64,000 nucleotides of DNA from Microvirga sp. TS319 (GTDB lineage: Bacteria; Pseudomonadota; Alphaproteobacteria; Rhizobiales; Beijerinckiaceae). The notes beneath the pieces were generated by a model, which saw only the letters and a list, made by a program, of their open reading frames with translations, was not told the origin of the DNA and searched no databases. Within the stretch, counting starts at the first letter, position 1. Each line of letters opens with the position of its first letter. The stretch covers positions 3,015,001-3,079,000 of the forward strand of contig NZ_JBGGGT010000002.1 in the NCBI RefSeq assembly GCF_041276405.1. Direction: 5' to 3'. The translations under genes were made by a program, and so were the position numbers. Shown here in pieces: positions 1-8,948 of this stretch.

Positions 1-1
1 C

Positions 2-205
2 GAAATGCTGGGTGTGCAGCGCTCGACCGTCAGCAGTGTCACACGGGCTCTGCAGACGGCTGGTTTAATCCAGCAGGGCCGAGGGGTGATCACAATCATC
101 AACCGCGCCGGGCTCGAGCAGATGTCCTGCGAATGCTACCGCAGGATCCGCAGGAGCTTCGAGCGGCTGCTCCCCGGCACCTATGGATTGGCGGAGCAAG
201 CATGA
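2..205 (+). CDS. Crp/Fnr-family transcriptional regulator, C-terminal part (5' end outside window)
   Basis: The open frame runs in from the left edge, so only the last ~67 residues are seen. They contain the end of a winged-helix DNA-binding domain (VQRSTVSSVTRALQTAGLI is the recognition-helix region, followed by the wing GRGVITIINRAGLE) and the C-terminal tail CECYRRIRRSFERLLP. That tail is typical of the Crp-type regulators that occur in many copies in Methylobacteriaceae and Bradyrhizobiaceae. The N-terminal cyclic-nucleotide-binding-like sensor domain would lie upstream, so the ligand cannot be judged. Confidence 0.8.
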   Translation, partial: EMLGVQRSTVSSVTRALQTAGLIQQGRGVITIINRAGLEQMSCECYRRIRRSFERLLPGTYGLAEQA

Positions 206-370
206 CCGTAAGTATCCGCTCGCCTCAAAAATGAGGCCAGCTATGCAAAGGCACCGCTTCGCCAAAAGATGAGGCCAAAAATTTCTCGGTTTTGTCGGAA
301 ACACAACAGACGGAGTACTCAGGCGTCAGTACCATTAATGTCGTTAACCTAAGTTAATATGGAGCAAGGG

Positions 371-652
371 ATGAAGGAAACCGAGTTCTGTAATAACAAT
401 CCACATATCTCGCAAGGCAATCACAGAATTTACTCTCCGGCTACTCAACCCTTACTTCAGTCTCTCCTTTCAACCTTGGCTGATATAGACGTCGAGTACG
501 AACGTCAGAGAGAGAGGGTCAACAAACGCTCGACGGATCTCAACCTGAAAATCCGCGTGCTCGAAAGACTCAAGGCGCAGCACCAGGAACGGCGCCTGCC
601 GTATATCCAGCAATTGGCCATCTTACAGGAACGTATGATCCCGCACAGATAA
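371..652 (+). CDS. Small hypothetical coiled-coil protein
   Basis: This encodes about 93 residues. The ATG at 371 is preferred over the in-frame ATG at 359 because GGAG (362-365) sits at Shine-Dalgarno distance from it and nothing useful precedes 359. The N-terminus is polar and Asn-rich. Residues from about 37 onward (LADIDVEYERQRERVNK and following) are charged and heptad-like, which suggests a helical coiled coil. There is no signal peptide or membrane segment. I do not recognise a family. It stands alone between the Crp/Fnr-type gene and the next hypothetical gene, and its composition is less GC-rich than its neighbours, so recent acquisition is possible. Confidence 0.5.
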   Translation: MKETEFCNNNPHISQGNHRIYSPATQPLLQSLLSTLADIDVEYERQRERVNKRSTDLNLKIRVLERLKAQHQERRLPYIQQLAILQERMIPHR

Positions 653-805
653 CCGGCGCATTCAAGGCTATCTGCAACCCAACAATCAACACAGGATCGC
701 ACGCATCTATGCGAAGCGACTTCGGGGCCCATAACAATGCATCAGGTCACGGCACGCCACCGTCAGATCTGAGCGTCACTCCTGTTTTCTCAAGGGAATG
801 AGCCC

Positions 806-1243
806 ATGACTGAAGAAGAAATTGAAATCGTCGCGGAGGAACTGGCGAAAATCGGCGGCGTCTCCTGGTATCCTGGGCGCGAACAGGGCACCCTGATGAG
901 ACTGGTCACCGACCGCTATCGCGACCGGGCCCGTGTCGCGATCGAAGCTCTCGACCGCTACCGCGCAGGCCGAAGCGCCTCCGTCGTTCAGGACAACGGC
1001 CATCAAGAGCGTTGCGCACAAAGCAAACCGCCTCACGCGGCATCCGGAGAGATCAAGCCCGGCAGCACGGTGGTCTATCGGCCTCCCGGGGATCGGCGGG
1101 CCTATCCCTGCCGCGTGGTCGAGATCGAAGGCAGCCGTGCCTATCTCGCTCCGATCCTCAGGGCGTGCACGGATTGGGTGTCGATCGAATACCTCACCCC
1201 GCAGAGCGAGGTTCAGTCGCTCGCATCGCGGGATCAGAATTGA
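806..1243 (+). CDS. Hypothetical protein, two-part, cytosolic
   Basis: This encodes 145 residues with no signal peptide. The N-terminal half (EEEIEIVAEELAKIGGVSW, WYPGREQG, then a helical RDRARVAIEALDRYR stretch) looks like a small helical domain. The C-terminal half (IKPGSTVVYRPPGDRRAYPCRVVEIEG) reads like a small beta barrel, similar in style to SH3/PRC-like modules. A purine-rich AAGGGAATG (791-799) lies just upstream of the start. It is not clearly linked to its neighbours and its function is unknown. The codon pattern is normal for the window and it is the longest sensible frame in the interval. Confidence 0.6.
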   Translation: MTEEEIEIVAEELAKIGGVSWYPGREQGTLMRLVTDRYRDRARVAIEALDRYRAGRSASVVQDNGHQERCAQSKPPHAASGEIKPGSTVVYRPPGDRRAYPCRVVEIEGSRAYLAPILRACTDWVSIEYLTPQSEVQSLASRDQN

Positions 1244-1312
1244 CGCCGTGGCCCTGTCCCGGCGCGAGAGCGCGGCAGCGCCGGGGCACTTGGCTGCGCA
1301 CGATCTCCTTCG

Positions 1313-1750
1313 CTACAATCTAGCCCGGGTGCTGCGCGGGGTCGCCAGCAGCAGATTGGTCTCCGATGCGATCACGCCGGGGATCAGACGGATGCGCCTG
1401 AGGATGCCGTCGAAATCGGACAGGTTGGCCGCCCCCAGCTCCACGATGAGATCCCACTTCCCGTTCGTCGTGTGAATGGCGCTGACTTCGGGAAAACCGC
1501 CCAGGGCATCCACGACCCGATCGGCCGCGCGTCCCTCCACCTCGATCAGCATGATGCCCCGCACCGGCAGGGACACCGCGTCGGCCCGCAGGATCACCGT
1601 ATAGCCGACGATATCCCCCGAGCGCTCCAGCCGCTCCATGCGCGACCGCACGGTCGCGCGGGAGACATCGAGCTCGAGCGCGAGATCCGAGACGCTGCGC
1701 CGGCCATTGTGACGCAGAAGCGTGATGAGGCGCTGATCGAGATCGTCCAT
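1313..1750 (-). CDS. Lrp/AsnC-family transcriptional regulator
   Basis: This encodes about 145 residues with the usual Lrp layout. An N-terminal helix-turn-helix occupies roughly residues 3-50 (DDLDQRLITLLRHNGRRSV, then SRATVRSRMERLERSG), followed by a RAM effector-binding domain (about 65-140, with the HTTNGKWDLIVEL strand). An ATG start at 1750 is chosen over an in-frame GTG at 1759, as family members usually begin at MDxxD. It is divergent from the arginase gene, with about 120 bp between them. The most economical idea is a local activator/repressor of arginine or ornithine catabolism, as in Agrobacterium-type arcA/ocd regulation; the effector is inferred. Confidence 0.9.
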   Translation of the reverse strand: MDDLDQRLITLLRHNGRRSVSDLALELDVSRATVRSRMERLERSGDIVGYTVILRADAVSLPVRGIMLIEVEGRAADRVVDALGGFPEVSAIHTTNGKWDLIVELGAANLSDFDGILRRIRLIPGVIASETNLLLATPRSTRARL

Positions 1751-1873
1751 GGCCGCCACTTTGCAAAATAATAGCTTCCAGATTGGTCGATTATGTTTCT
1801 CGAATTGTCAAACTGCCTTGTTCAAAACGCCAAGCCCATCCCCTAGCTTGGCTCATGAGATGTGGAGAAACCG

Positions 1874-2818
1874 ATGACGCAAAAACGCTGCCTTCTTATC
1901 GGGGTGCCCGTTCAGGAGGGCTCGGGCCGGCTCGGCTGCGATATGGGACCGAGCGCCTTTCGCACGGCCGGCCTTGCGACCGAACTCGCCGGCCTGGGCT
2001 ACGAGGTCGAGGACCGGGGCAATCTCGCGCCCGCCCGCCAGCGGGCGCTGAAGCACGAGAACCCGGCCGTCAAGGCGCTGCCTGAAACGGTCGCCTGGAC
2101 CGAGGCCATCGCCGAGGCGGCCTTCGCGGCGAGCGGAGAAGGCATTCCGATCTTCCTCGGCGGCGATCACAGCCTGTCGGCGGGCTCGATCACGGGCCTC
2201 GCCCGGCGCGCCGCAGAACAAGGCCGCGAGTTCTTCGTGCTCTGGCTCGATTCGCATCCGGACTTCCACACCCTCGAGACCACGACGAGCGGCCACCTGC
2301 ACGGCGTTCCCATGGCCTATGCTACGGGCCGCCCGGGCTTCGACGGCTATTTCCCGAAGGTTTCTCACCCGGTGAAGCCGGACCATGTCTGCATGATGGG
2401 CATCCGCAGCGTCGACCCGGCGGAGCGCGCAGCGCTCGCCCCCTCGGGCGTCACGATCCACGACATGCGCGCCATCGACGAGAACGGCGTCGGCCCCCTC
2501 CTCGACGCCTTCCTGAAACGCGTCGCCATGGCGGACGGCATTCTTCACGTGAGCCTGGACGTGGACTTCCTCGACCCCGGGATCGCGCCGGGCGTCGGCA
2601 CCACGGTTCCGGGCGGCGCCACCTTCCGCGAGGCCCATCTGATCATGGAGATGCTGCACGACAGCGGGCTCGTGAGAAGCCTCGACCTCGTCGAGCTCAA
2701 TCCCTTCCTGGACGAGCGGGGCCGGACGGCTCTGCTCATGGTCGATCTCGCCTCGAGCCTCATGGGCCGGCGCGTTCTCGACCGTCCGACCCAAAGCTAC
2801 CGCCACACCCCAAAGTGA
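1874..2818 (+). CDS. rocF: Arginase
   Basis: Hydrolyses L-arginine to L-ornithine and urea in the cytosol with a binuclear Mn centre. It encodes about 314 residues, the normal length. Metal-ligand motifs are visible: GGDH at residues 96-99, DSHPDFH (the family consensus is DAHxD; here Ser replaces Ala), and DVDFLDP, followed by the late VELNP. The ATG at 1874 is preferred over the GTG at 1862 because GGAG (1864-1867) lies six bases before it. The next gene, ornithine cyclodeaminase, starts 7 bases downstream, so the two form an operon converting arginine to proline. The agmatinase/ureohydrolase family is related, but the neighbour supports arginase. Confidence 0.92.
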   Translation: MTQKRCLLIGVPVQEGSGRLGCDMGPSAFRTAGLATELAGLGYEVEDRGNLAPARQRALKHENPAVKALPETVAWTEAIAEAAFAASGEGIPIFLGGDHSLSAGSITGLARRAAEQGREFFVLWLDSHPDFHTLETTTSGHLHGVPMAYATGRPGFDGYFPKVSHPVKPDHVCMMGIRSVDPAERAALAPSGVTIHDMRAIDENGVGPLLDAFLKRVAMADGILHVSLDVDFLDPGIAPGVGTTVPGGATFREAHLIMEMLHDSGLVRSLDLVELNPFLDERGRTALLMVDLASSLMGRRVLDRPTQSYRHTPK

Positions 2819-2825
2819 AAGCACC

Positions 2826-3884
2826 ATGACCCCGAAGCTCAACATCGTCCCCTTCGTCAGCGTCGATCACATGATGAAGCTCGTTCTCGCCGTCGGCGTG
2901 GAGCGCTTCCTGATCGAGCTCGCCGAGTACATCGAAACCGATTTCCGCCGCTGGGAGCTGTTCGACAAGACGCCGCGCGTGGCCTCGCACAGCCGCGAGG
3001 GCGTGATCGAACTCATGCCTACCAGCGACGGCGAGGTCTACGGCTTCAAATACGTGAACGGCCATCCCAAGAACACGCGCGAAGGACGCCAGACCGTCAC
3101 GGCCTTCGGCGTGCTGGCGGATGTAGGAACCGGCTATCCCGTGCTCCTGACCGAGATGACCATTCTGACCGCCCTGCGCACCGCCGCGACATCGGCCGTC
3201 GCCGCCAAGCATCTGGCGCCGAAGAACGCCCGCACCATGGCGATCATCGGTAACGGCGCGCAGGCCGAGTTCCAGGCCGTCGCCTTCAAGGCGCTGCTCG
3301 GCATCGACAGGCTGCGCCTTTATGACATCGACCGTTCGGCAAGCGCCAAGTGCGTGCGCAATCTCGTCGGCCACGGCTTCGACATCACGGTGTGCGGCAC
3401 CATCGAGGAAGCGATGGAGGGGGCCGAGATCGTCACCACCGTGACGGCCGACAAGCAGAACGCCACGATCCTCACCGACAACATGGTCGGCTCGGGCCTG
3501 CACATCAATGCGGTCGGCGGCGACTGCCCCGGCAAGACGGAGCTGCATGCCGACATCCTCAAGCGGTCGGACATCTTCGTCGAATACCCGCCCCAGACGC
3601 GCATTGAAGGCGAAATCCAGCAGCTCGCGCCCGATTATCCGGTCAAGGAGCTGTGGCGGGTCATCGCCGGCCAGGAGCCGGGCCGCGCCAGCGACCGCCA
3701 GATCACCCTTTTCGATTCCGTAGGCTTCGCCATCGAGGATTTCTCCGCCCTTCGCTACGTGAAACGGCAGATCGAGCAGACCGGCCTTTACGACGAACTC
3801 GATCTCCTCGCCGACCCGGACGAGCCGCGCGACCTCTTCGGCATGCTCCTGCGTGCCGCCGTCGCGGCCCCGACGGCTGCGTAA
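2826..3884 (+). CDS. Ornithine cyclodeaminase
   Basis: Converts L-ornithine to L-proline and ammonia with NAD(H), taking the product of the preceding arginase. It encodes 352 residues, typical of the mu-crystallin/OCD family. The Rossmann dinucleotide motif is IGNGAQAEFQ and the conserved late motif is DSVGFAIEDFS. It starts 7 bases after the arginase stop and is surely co-transcribed with it. The remaining part of the unit (oxidoreductase and transporter) converges on it from the opposite strand. Alternative members of the family reduce other imino acids, but coupling to arginase makes ornithine the best substrate. Confidence 0.93.
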   Translation: MTPKLNIVPFVSVDHMMKLVLAVGVERFLIELAEYIETDFRRWELFDKTPRVASHSREGVIELMPTSDGEVYGFKYVNGHPKNTREGRQTVTAFGVLADVGTGYPVLLTEMTILTALRTAATSAVAAKHLAPKNARTMAIIGNGAQAEFQAVAFKALLGIDRLRLYDIDRSASAKCVRNLVGHGFDITVCGTIEEAMEGAEIVTTVTADKQNATILTDNMVGSGLHINAVGGDCPGKTELHADILKRSDIFVEYPPQTRIEGEIQQLAPDYPVKELWRVIAGQEPGRASDRQITLFDSVGFAIEDFSALRYVKRQIEQTGLYDELDLLADPDEPRDLFGMLLRAAVAAPTAA

Positions 3885-3990
3885 AGCCGCAGCCTCGACC
3901 CCGGGCAGTCGTGTCCCGACCGGCCATGACGGGGAAGCGATGACGTTGGCGTCGAAGCGGGCGCGGCCTTCGGTTCGCGCGCGCTGCTCT

Positions 3991-4093
3991 ACAGCATCGG
4001 ACGTGAAGTCGAACCCACATCCGATGCTGTAAGCCAGTGCTTTTGAGCATCTTTTCACGCAAAACCGGTACCCACTTTTGCGTCCGAGGCGCT
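3991..4093. repeat. Intergenic palindromic repeat, copy 1
   Basis: The element holds two imperfect inverted repeats built from AGCATCGGAC / CCGATGCT and from CGCAAAACCGGTACCC / ACTTTTGCG-like arms. The same modules recur at 12 other places in this window. It lies between two convergent genes, and its right edge (GGCGCTA) supplies the stop codon of the oxidoreductase gene read on the minus strand. Confidence 0.8.
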
Positions 4094-5330
4094 AAAAGCG
4101 ATCCGCGCGGTACGGCGACGGATCGCAGAACGGCTCCTCGCCCGTCATCATCTCCGCGAGCAGGCGGCCCGTCGCGGGGCCGAGGGTCAGTCCGTGATGG
4201 GCATGGCCGAAGCAGAACCACAGTCCCGTATGGCGAGGAGCCGGTCCGATGACGGGACGCATGTCCGGCAGGCAGGGTCTGCGCCCGAGCCACGGCTTCG
4301 GATCGACGCGCTCGCCGAGAGGAAACAGATCGCGGGCGAGCGTCTCCGCCTGATCGAGCTGCCGGGGGTCGTCAGGCGCATCGAACCCGGCAAGCTCCAC
4401 GCCCGTGGTCAGCCGGATGCCCCTGGTCATCGGAGCGAGAACGTATCCGCCCTCGAAATCGAGCACCGGCTGGTTCAGGCGCGCCTCTCCCCTCGCGCTG
4501 TAATGCATATGATAGCCGCGCTTGAGCGCCAGCGGGATCCTGTATCCGAGCGGCTTGAAGATCCGGTCCGACCAGGGGCCGAGGGCGACGACGACCTGCC
4601 CAGCCGTGACGATCCCGTCTTGCGTCGCGACGGTCCAGTCGCGCCCGCTTCGTGTCAATGTCCGGGCATCGCCGGACGCGAAGCGACCGCCCTGGGACGT
4701 AAAGAGCCTTGCATATCCCTTCGTGAGCGCCGCCGGGTCCGTTACCGTCGTGGGATCGCGCCAGTGGATGGCCCCGATGGGCGCGCCCAGCAGATCGGGT
4801 TCGCGCTGCTTGAGTTCCGCGACGTCGAGCACGTCGTATCGCAGTCCGTATTTCTCCACGTCGGCTGCTGCGGCCAGGGCCTTCTTTCGTCCCTCCAAGG
4901 TCCGGAATGTCTCGATCCACCCGCTGCGGCGCAGAAGATGCGTCATGCCGGCCCTTTCGATGAGCCGGTCGTGCTCTGCCACGCAGCTTTCGATGAGCGG
5001 CAGCATGGCGTCGGTGGCCTCGCGCAGACGCTCCGGCGAGGAGTGCCGCCAGTACTGGAACAGCCACGCGCCCATTTTCGGCAGATGGGACAAGCGGTAG
5101 CGCACGTCCGGAGAGCGGTTCAGTCCGTAGCGGAGCAGAGCCGGGAGCCGGCGCGGCATCGCATAGGGAATGACGCTCGCCCGCTCGATGAGACCGGCAT
5201 TGCCGTAGCTCGTCTCCTCGCCCGGCGAGCGGCGGTCCACGAGACAGACGGAGCGGCCGCGCGACTGGAGGTGGAGGGCGGCGGACACACCGACGATTCC
5301 TGCGCCGAGCACGACGACGTCATAACGCAT
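4092..5330 (-). CDS. FAD-dependent oxidoreductase, D-amino-acid dehydrogenase (DadA)-like
   Basis: About 412 residues of the DAO superfamily. The N-terminal FAD-binding motif is VLGAGIVGVSAALHLQSRG, followed by the acidic ribose-binding end LVDR, and a C-terminal GLWFCFGHAHHGLTLGPATG segment is typical of DadA-like enzymes. The ATG at 5330 is preferred over an upstream TTG at 5339. It follows the permease gene by 12 bases and so ends the minus-strand transport operon. It probably oxidises an imported amino or imino acid to the keto acid, passing electrons to the respiratory chain. D-amino acids, opines or proline-like products are possible substrates, and the sequence alone does not decide. 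The stop codon lies in a palindromic repeat. Confidence 0.88.
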   Translation of the reverse strand: MRYDVVVLGAGIVGVSAALHLQSRGRSVCLVDRRSPGEETSYGNAGLIERASVIPYAMPRRLPALLRYGLNRSPDVRYRLSHLPKMGAWLFQYWRHSSPERLREATDAMLPLIESCVAEHDRLIERAGMTHLLRRSGWIETFRTLEGRKKALAAAADVEKYGLRYDVLDVAELKQREPDLLGAPIGAIHWRDPTTVTDPAALTKGYARLFTSQGGRFASGDARTLTRSGRDWTVATQDGIVTAGQVVVALGPWSDRIFKPLGYRIPLALKRGYHMHYSARGEARLNQPVLDFEGGYVLAPMTRGIRLTTGVELAGFDAPDDPRQLDQAETLARDLFPLGERVDPKPWLGRRPCLPDMRPVIGPAPRHTGLWFCFGHAHHGLTLGPATGRLLAEMMTGEEPFCDPSPYRADRF

Positions 5331-5342
5331 GATGAGCAATCT

Positions 5343-6131
5343 TTACTGAGCGTTGGGTTTGAGAGCGGTCTTCGCCGGACGGGTGAACCAGGCCCGACGC
5401 GTCGGTTGAGGCAGTTCCCCCACCCGCAGATGACGGGTCAGCCGCCTTTCGAGCAGCGCCCAGAGCCGCCTGATGCATTCGACGATCACGAGGTAGAGCA
5501 CGGCCGCCCACAGATAGAGCTCGAAATTGTACGAACGCGAGAAGGCGAGCTTGGTCACGCCCATGAGGTCGTAGATCGTGACGAGCGACGCGATGGCGCT
5601 GGCCTTGATCATGAGGATCAGTTCGTTTCCGAGCGGCCGCAGACAGACGATCATCGCCTGTGGAAAGATGACCTTCACAAAGGTGATGGCCTTGTGCATG
5701 CCGAGCGCCGCAGCAGCCTCGCGCTGCCCGCGCGGCACGGACTGGATGGCGCCCCGGAAGATCTCCGCCTGATAGGCGGCCGTGTTCAGGGTGAACGCGA
5801 GCAGGGCGCAGTACCAGGCCTCGCGGAAGAACCACCAGAGGCCGAGATCGGTCCAGAAGGCACGCAGCGATCCGAGGCCGTAATAGAGCAGAAACAGCTG
5901 CGCGAGCAGCGGCGAGCCGCGGAAGAAATAAATATAGGCGCTCGTGAACCAGCGAAGGAAAGCCTTGTCCGAGAGGCGCGCCAGGGCCAGCAGCAGCCCG
6001 AGGATGCCGCCGAGCGTGAAGGAGATCGCCACCAGCTGCGCCGTGACGCCGACGCCTTCGACGAAGCGCCAGCCGTAGCGATCGAGAAGATCGAGATCGA
6101 GAACGAGGCCAACAAGATCGCGAAACGTCAT
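5343..6131 (-). CDS. Polar amino-acid ABC transporter permease (HisM-type)
   Basis: About 262 residues of an inner-membrane permease of the HisMQ family. The TM1 region LVAISFTLGGILGLLLALAR, the EAA loop AALGMHKAITFVKVIFPQA and several further hydrophobic segments are visible. The ATG at 6131 is chosen over 6146 because AGAGG stands immediately upstream and the frame then starts 1 base after the stop of the partner permease. With the second permease and the binding protein it would form an importer for a basic or polar amino acid. The C-terminal 25 residues are unusually basic and Pro-rich. Confidence 0.93.
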   Translation of the reverse strand: MTFRDLVGLVLDLDLLDRYGWRFVEGVGVTAQLVAISFTLGGILGLLLALARLSDKAFLRWFTSAYIYFFRGSPLLAQLFLLYYGLGSLRAFWTDLGLWWFFREAWYCALLAFTLNTAAYQAEIFRGAIQSVPRGQREAAAALGMHKAITFVKVIFPQAMIVCLRPLGNELILMIKASAIASLVTIYDLMGVTKLAFSRSYNFELYLWAAVLYLVIVECIRRLWALLERRLTRHLRVGELPQPTRRAWFTRPAKTALKPNAQ

Positions 6132-6132
6132 T

Positions 6133-6846
6133 CTAGCCTCTCGCATGGCCGCGATTGGCGCGGCGTTCCAGAACCGTGAAGGCGAGCCCCGATCCCGCCG
6201 AGAGCACCAGGTAGATGACGCAGGCCGCGAAATAGAACACCACAGGCTGCTTCGTGGCGCCCACGGCGAGGTTCGTCTGCCGCATCAGGTCGACCAGCGA
6301 GATCGTCGAAATCAGCGACGTGTCCTTCAACAGGGTCAGCCAGTTGTTGGACAGCCCCGGCAGCGCCGCCCGCAGGAGCTGCGGAAACACGATCAGCCGG
6401 AAGGTCAGGAGCCGGGACAGCCCCAGCGCGCTTCCCGCCTCGTACTGCCCGCGCGGAACGGTGTTGAGCGCGCCCACCCAGACCTCGCTGGAAAAGGCCG
6501 CGAGAACCAGGCCGAAGGCCACGACTCCGGCCAGGAAGGCGTTGATCTGCAGCTGCCCTCCGTAGCCCATCGCCGCCATGAGGCGCTGGATCAGGATCTG
6601 GCCGCCGTAATAGACCATCAGCAGGGTCAGGAGCTCCGGCAACCCACGAAAGACCGTCGTGAAGAGAGTGGCCACGGCACGTGCCCGCGTGCTGCGGGAG
6701 CGTGCCATCAGGGCGATGGCGAGGCCCAGGAAAATGCCGACGGGCAGAGTGGCGAGCGCGAGCGACAGGGTCACGGCGGTTCCTGCCGCGAGCGCGCTGC
6801 CCCAGCCGCCATCGGAAAAGGAAAGAAGCGACAGAATATCCTGCAA
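6133..6846 (-). CDS. Polar amino-acid ABC transporter permease (HisQ-type)
   Basis: 237 residues with about five membrane helices and the EAA motif region GSALGLSRLLTFRLIVFPQLLR. It is the paralogous partner of the downstream permease: together they make the heterodimeric membrane channel of a HisJQMP/ArgT-like importer. It ends 1 base before the partner's start, so translation is coupled. An 85-bp gap separates it from the upstream binding-protein gene, enough for an internal processing or attenuation site, though no convincing hairpin is seen. Confidence 0.93.
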   Translation of the reverse strand: MQDILSLLSFSDGGWGSALAAGTAVTLSLALATLPVGIFLGLAIALMARSRSTRARAVATLFTTVFRGLPELLTLLMVYYGGQILIQRLMAAMGYGGQLQINAFLAGVVAFGLVLAAFSSEVWVGALNTVPRGQYEAGSALGLSRLLTFRLIVFPQLLRAALPGLSNNWLTLLKDTSLISTISLVDLMRQTNLAVGATKQPVVFYFAACVIYLVLSAGSGLAFTVLERRANRGHARG

Positions 6847-6931
6847 CGGACCGTCCTTTGCGCAGGGATCGCGGCAGGCGCCGGCGCGATGAGCCTGCGC
6901 CTGCCGACAGTGAAGCGTTGTTCCTGACGAT

Positions 6932-7693
6932 TTAATAGATGTCGAATTCGAAGTATTTGTCCTGGATCTTCTTGTAGGTGCCGTCCGCGACGATCTCCTT
7001 GATCGCCTTGTTGAACTTCTCCTTCAGATCCTTGTCTTCCTTGCGGATCGCGATCCCGGCCTCGGACATGGTGCCCTCGATGTCGCCCAAGAGCTTGCAG
7101 CAATCCTTGCCCGCGTTCTTCAGCCATTCGACCAGAACGAACTTGTCGGCGACAGAAGCATCGAGCCGTCCGTTGGCGAGATCGGCATTGGCCTCGTCCT
7201 GCGTCGGATAGAGCTTCGCCGAAGCGCCCGCCTTCCCGTACACGTCCTCGGCATAGATCGCCTGGGTCGTGGACGATTGCGCACCGACCGTCATGCCTTT
7301 CATGGTGGCGGCAGTGGTGTCCTTGATCTTCGAGTCGTTCGGAACGGCGACGGACAGCGGCGTGCGGTAGTAGCGGTCCGTGAAATCGATCTGCTTCTTG
7401 CGCTCGTCGGTGATCGTCATCGAGGCCACGACCGCATCGAATTTCTTGGCGAGCAGCGCCGGGATCATGCCGTCCCAATCCTGGGCCACGACGGTGCACT
7501 TCACCTGCATCTTGTCGCACAGCGCATTGGCGATTTCGACGTCGAAGCCCTGCAGCTTGTTGTTGGAATCGATGAAGTTGAAGGGCGGATAGGCACCTTC
7601 CGTTGCGATGACGATCTCCTTCTTGTCCTGCGCGAACGCCAGCGACGTCATGCCCAGGACGCAGATGCCTGCCGCGAGAAGTGTCTTGTACAT
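6932..7693 (-). CDS. Amino-acid ABC transporter periplasmic binding protein (ArgT/HisJ family)
   Basis: 253 residues. The start at 7693 gives a clean signal peptide (MYKTLLAAGICVLGMTSLAFA, cleavage before QDKK); the longer frame upstream is discarded. The mature protein has the SBP_bac_3 fold signature GAYPPFNFIDSNNKLQGFDV, then FDAVVASMTITDERKKQIDF, which are the usual ligand-loop sequences of lysine/arginine/ornithine/histidine binders. It is first of a three-component set with the two permeases. The neighbourhood (arginase, ornithine cyclodeaminase) points to arginine, ornithine or a derivative such as an opine as ligand; this is inference. Confidence 0.93.
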   Translation of the reverse strand: MYKTLLAAGICVLGMTSLAFAQDKKEIVIATEGAYPPFNFIDSNNKLQGFDVEIANALCDKMQVKCTVVAQDWDGMIPALLAKKFDAVVASMTITDERKKQIDFTDRYYRTPLSVAVPNDSKIKDTTAATMKGMTVGAQSSTTQAIYAEDVYGKAGASAKLYPTQDEANADLANGRLDASVADKFVLVEWLKNAGKDCCKLLGDIEGTMSEAGIAIRKEDKDLKEKFNKAIKEIVADGTYKKIQDKYFEFDIY

Positions 7694-7743
7694 TCTTGTA
7701 CCCTCTGTTGTTTCGACCTGACCGGTCCTCTCCACGCCTGACC

Positions 7744-8628
7744 TCACGGGCTCTCCGTGTAGCCGACGAATTCGTGATAAAGCGCGGCCGTCGCATTCAG
7801 CCGCTCTTCGACCTGCGGGCCGAGCTCGTTGAAGACGGCATTCAGCAAAAGATGCACGAGAGACAGCATCGGCGCGGTCGATTCCCAGAACAGATTGAGA
7901 TCGGTCGGGATGCGGAACACCTCGCTCGTGCAGCCATCCGCCCAGTCGCAATAGATGTCCGTGACCAGGGTGACCGGAATGCCGCGCCGATGCGCCTTCA
8001 GCGCCAGAAGTTCGGCGTGCCTGGAATAGCGGCGCGCCTCGAAGATCACGAGCGCCGATGCCTCCTCGCCTCCGAGCAGCGCCTCGGCGAAATGGCCGGA
8101 GCCCGCGTCGAGCAGATGCACGCCGTCGCGCAAATACTGAAGGTTATGGACGAGCGAGGCGGCGATGCCCCTCTCCGTCTGGAAGCCGGCCACATGGACC
8201 CGCGACGCCGTCGCCAAGCGGTGACTTACCGCCTTGAAGGCCGCCGATTGCGCATATTCGTAGACCCGGACCAGGGCCGCGATCTCCAGCTCGAAGCTCT
8301 TCGTAAGCTCGCCGAGATCGTGGCGGCTGCGCCTGCGGAATTCCTTGAGCCGGTCGCCCAGGAGCCAGGGGCTTCCGCCCAGATCTGTCCTCAGGTGATC
8401 CTTGAGGTCCTTGAGGTGCCGATAGCCGATGGCACGGCAGAAACGCCCGACCGTAAGCTCGCTGACGCCGATCTTCTGGGCGATGGTGGCCGAGGTCTCG
8501 AAGGGCAGCTCGTTCAGGTTCGCGAGCATGTAGCTCGCCACTGCCCTGCCGGACGCCGTGGCCCTCTCCAGGCTCTCTTCGAGGCGCTGCTTTACGTGCT
8601 GGCTCAAGACCGCTCTCCCCCGGGCCAT
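7744..8628 (-). CDS. RpiR-family transcriptional regulator (HTH plus SIS domain)
   Basis: About 294 residues. The N-terminal HTH_6 domain (about 10-85, with ATIAQKIGVSELTVGRFCRAIGY) is followed by a SIS domain (about 120-270, ATASRVHVAGFQTERGIAASLV). The ATG at 8628 is used in preference to a TTG nine codons upstream. It is encoded 50 bases upstream of the binding-protein gene on the same strand, so it probably controls the transport/oxidation operon and may be its first gene. RpiR regulators usually sense phosphosugars through SIS; control of an amino-acid cluster is a departure, although such pairings occur in Rhizobiales. Confidence 0.9.
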   Translation of the reverse strand: MARGRAVLSQHVKQRLEESLERATASGRAVASYMLANLNELPFETSATIAQKIGVSELTVGRFCRAIGYRHLKDLKDHLRTDLGGSPWLLGDRLKEFRRRSRHDLGELTKSFELEIAALVRVYEYAQSAAFKAVSHRLATASRVHVAGFQTERGIAASLVHNLQYLRDGVHLLDAGSGHFAEALLGGEEASALVIFEARRYSRHAELLALKAHRRGIPVTLVTDIYCDWADGCTSEVFRIPTDLNLFWESTAPMLSLVHLLLNAVFNELGPQVEERLNATAALYHEFVGYTESP

Positions 8629-8948
8629 TAAGACAGCTCTCTGACATAAAAGCAATCATTGCTATCTTTCTGTCATTGAGAGGCTGACAGGGCGTATGCG
8701 TCTGGCCCATCGTCCGGGAGAAGCCGAAGGGCCGCGACAGCCAGCCACGTCGTCACACCGCAAAGACGTGGATCCCCGGGTCAAGCCCGGGGATGACGCC
8801 CCATGATGTCATGTCGGACGGACACACCGCGTCATGGCCGGGCGCGACCCGGCCATCCACGTCGTCATGAACCGCGGCGACGTGAAGACGCGGGCTTCCT
8901 TGCGGAAAACCGGGTTCACTTTTCGCGAGCGCGGCCCGCCGAGGCTGC
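8629..8948. other. Intergenic stretch without a supported gene
   Basis: No credible reading frame. It contains the regulator's probable promoter region close to 8640-8700 and, between 8766 and 8863, two copies of a different repeat described separately. Confidence 0.6.
8766..8863. repeat. Second palindromic repeat family (GGGTCAAGCCCGGG type)
   Basis: Two adjacent inverted repeats: GATCCCCGGGTCAAGCCCGG-type at 8771-8793 and GGCCGGGCGCGACCCGGCC at 8836-8855, the latter ending in ATCCACGTC. A related unit (CCCCGGACTTGATCCGGGG, then CCATCCACGCC) occurs at 39962-40002. Repeats of this form are common between genes of alphaproteobacteria. Confidence 0.65.

Noticed and set aside
4194..6179. 661-codon plus-strand ORF across the DadA-like and permease genes
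   Set aside because: Spans two well-supported genes on the other strand and has no family resemblance.
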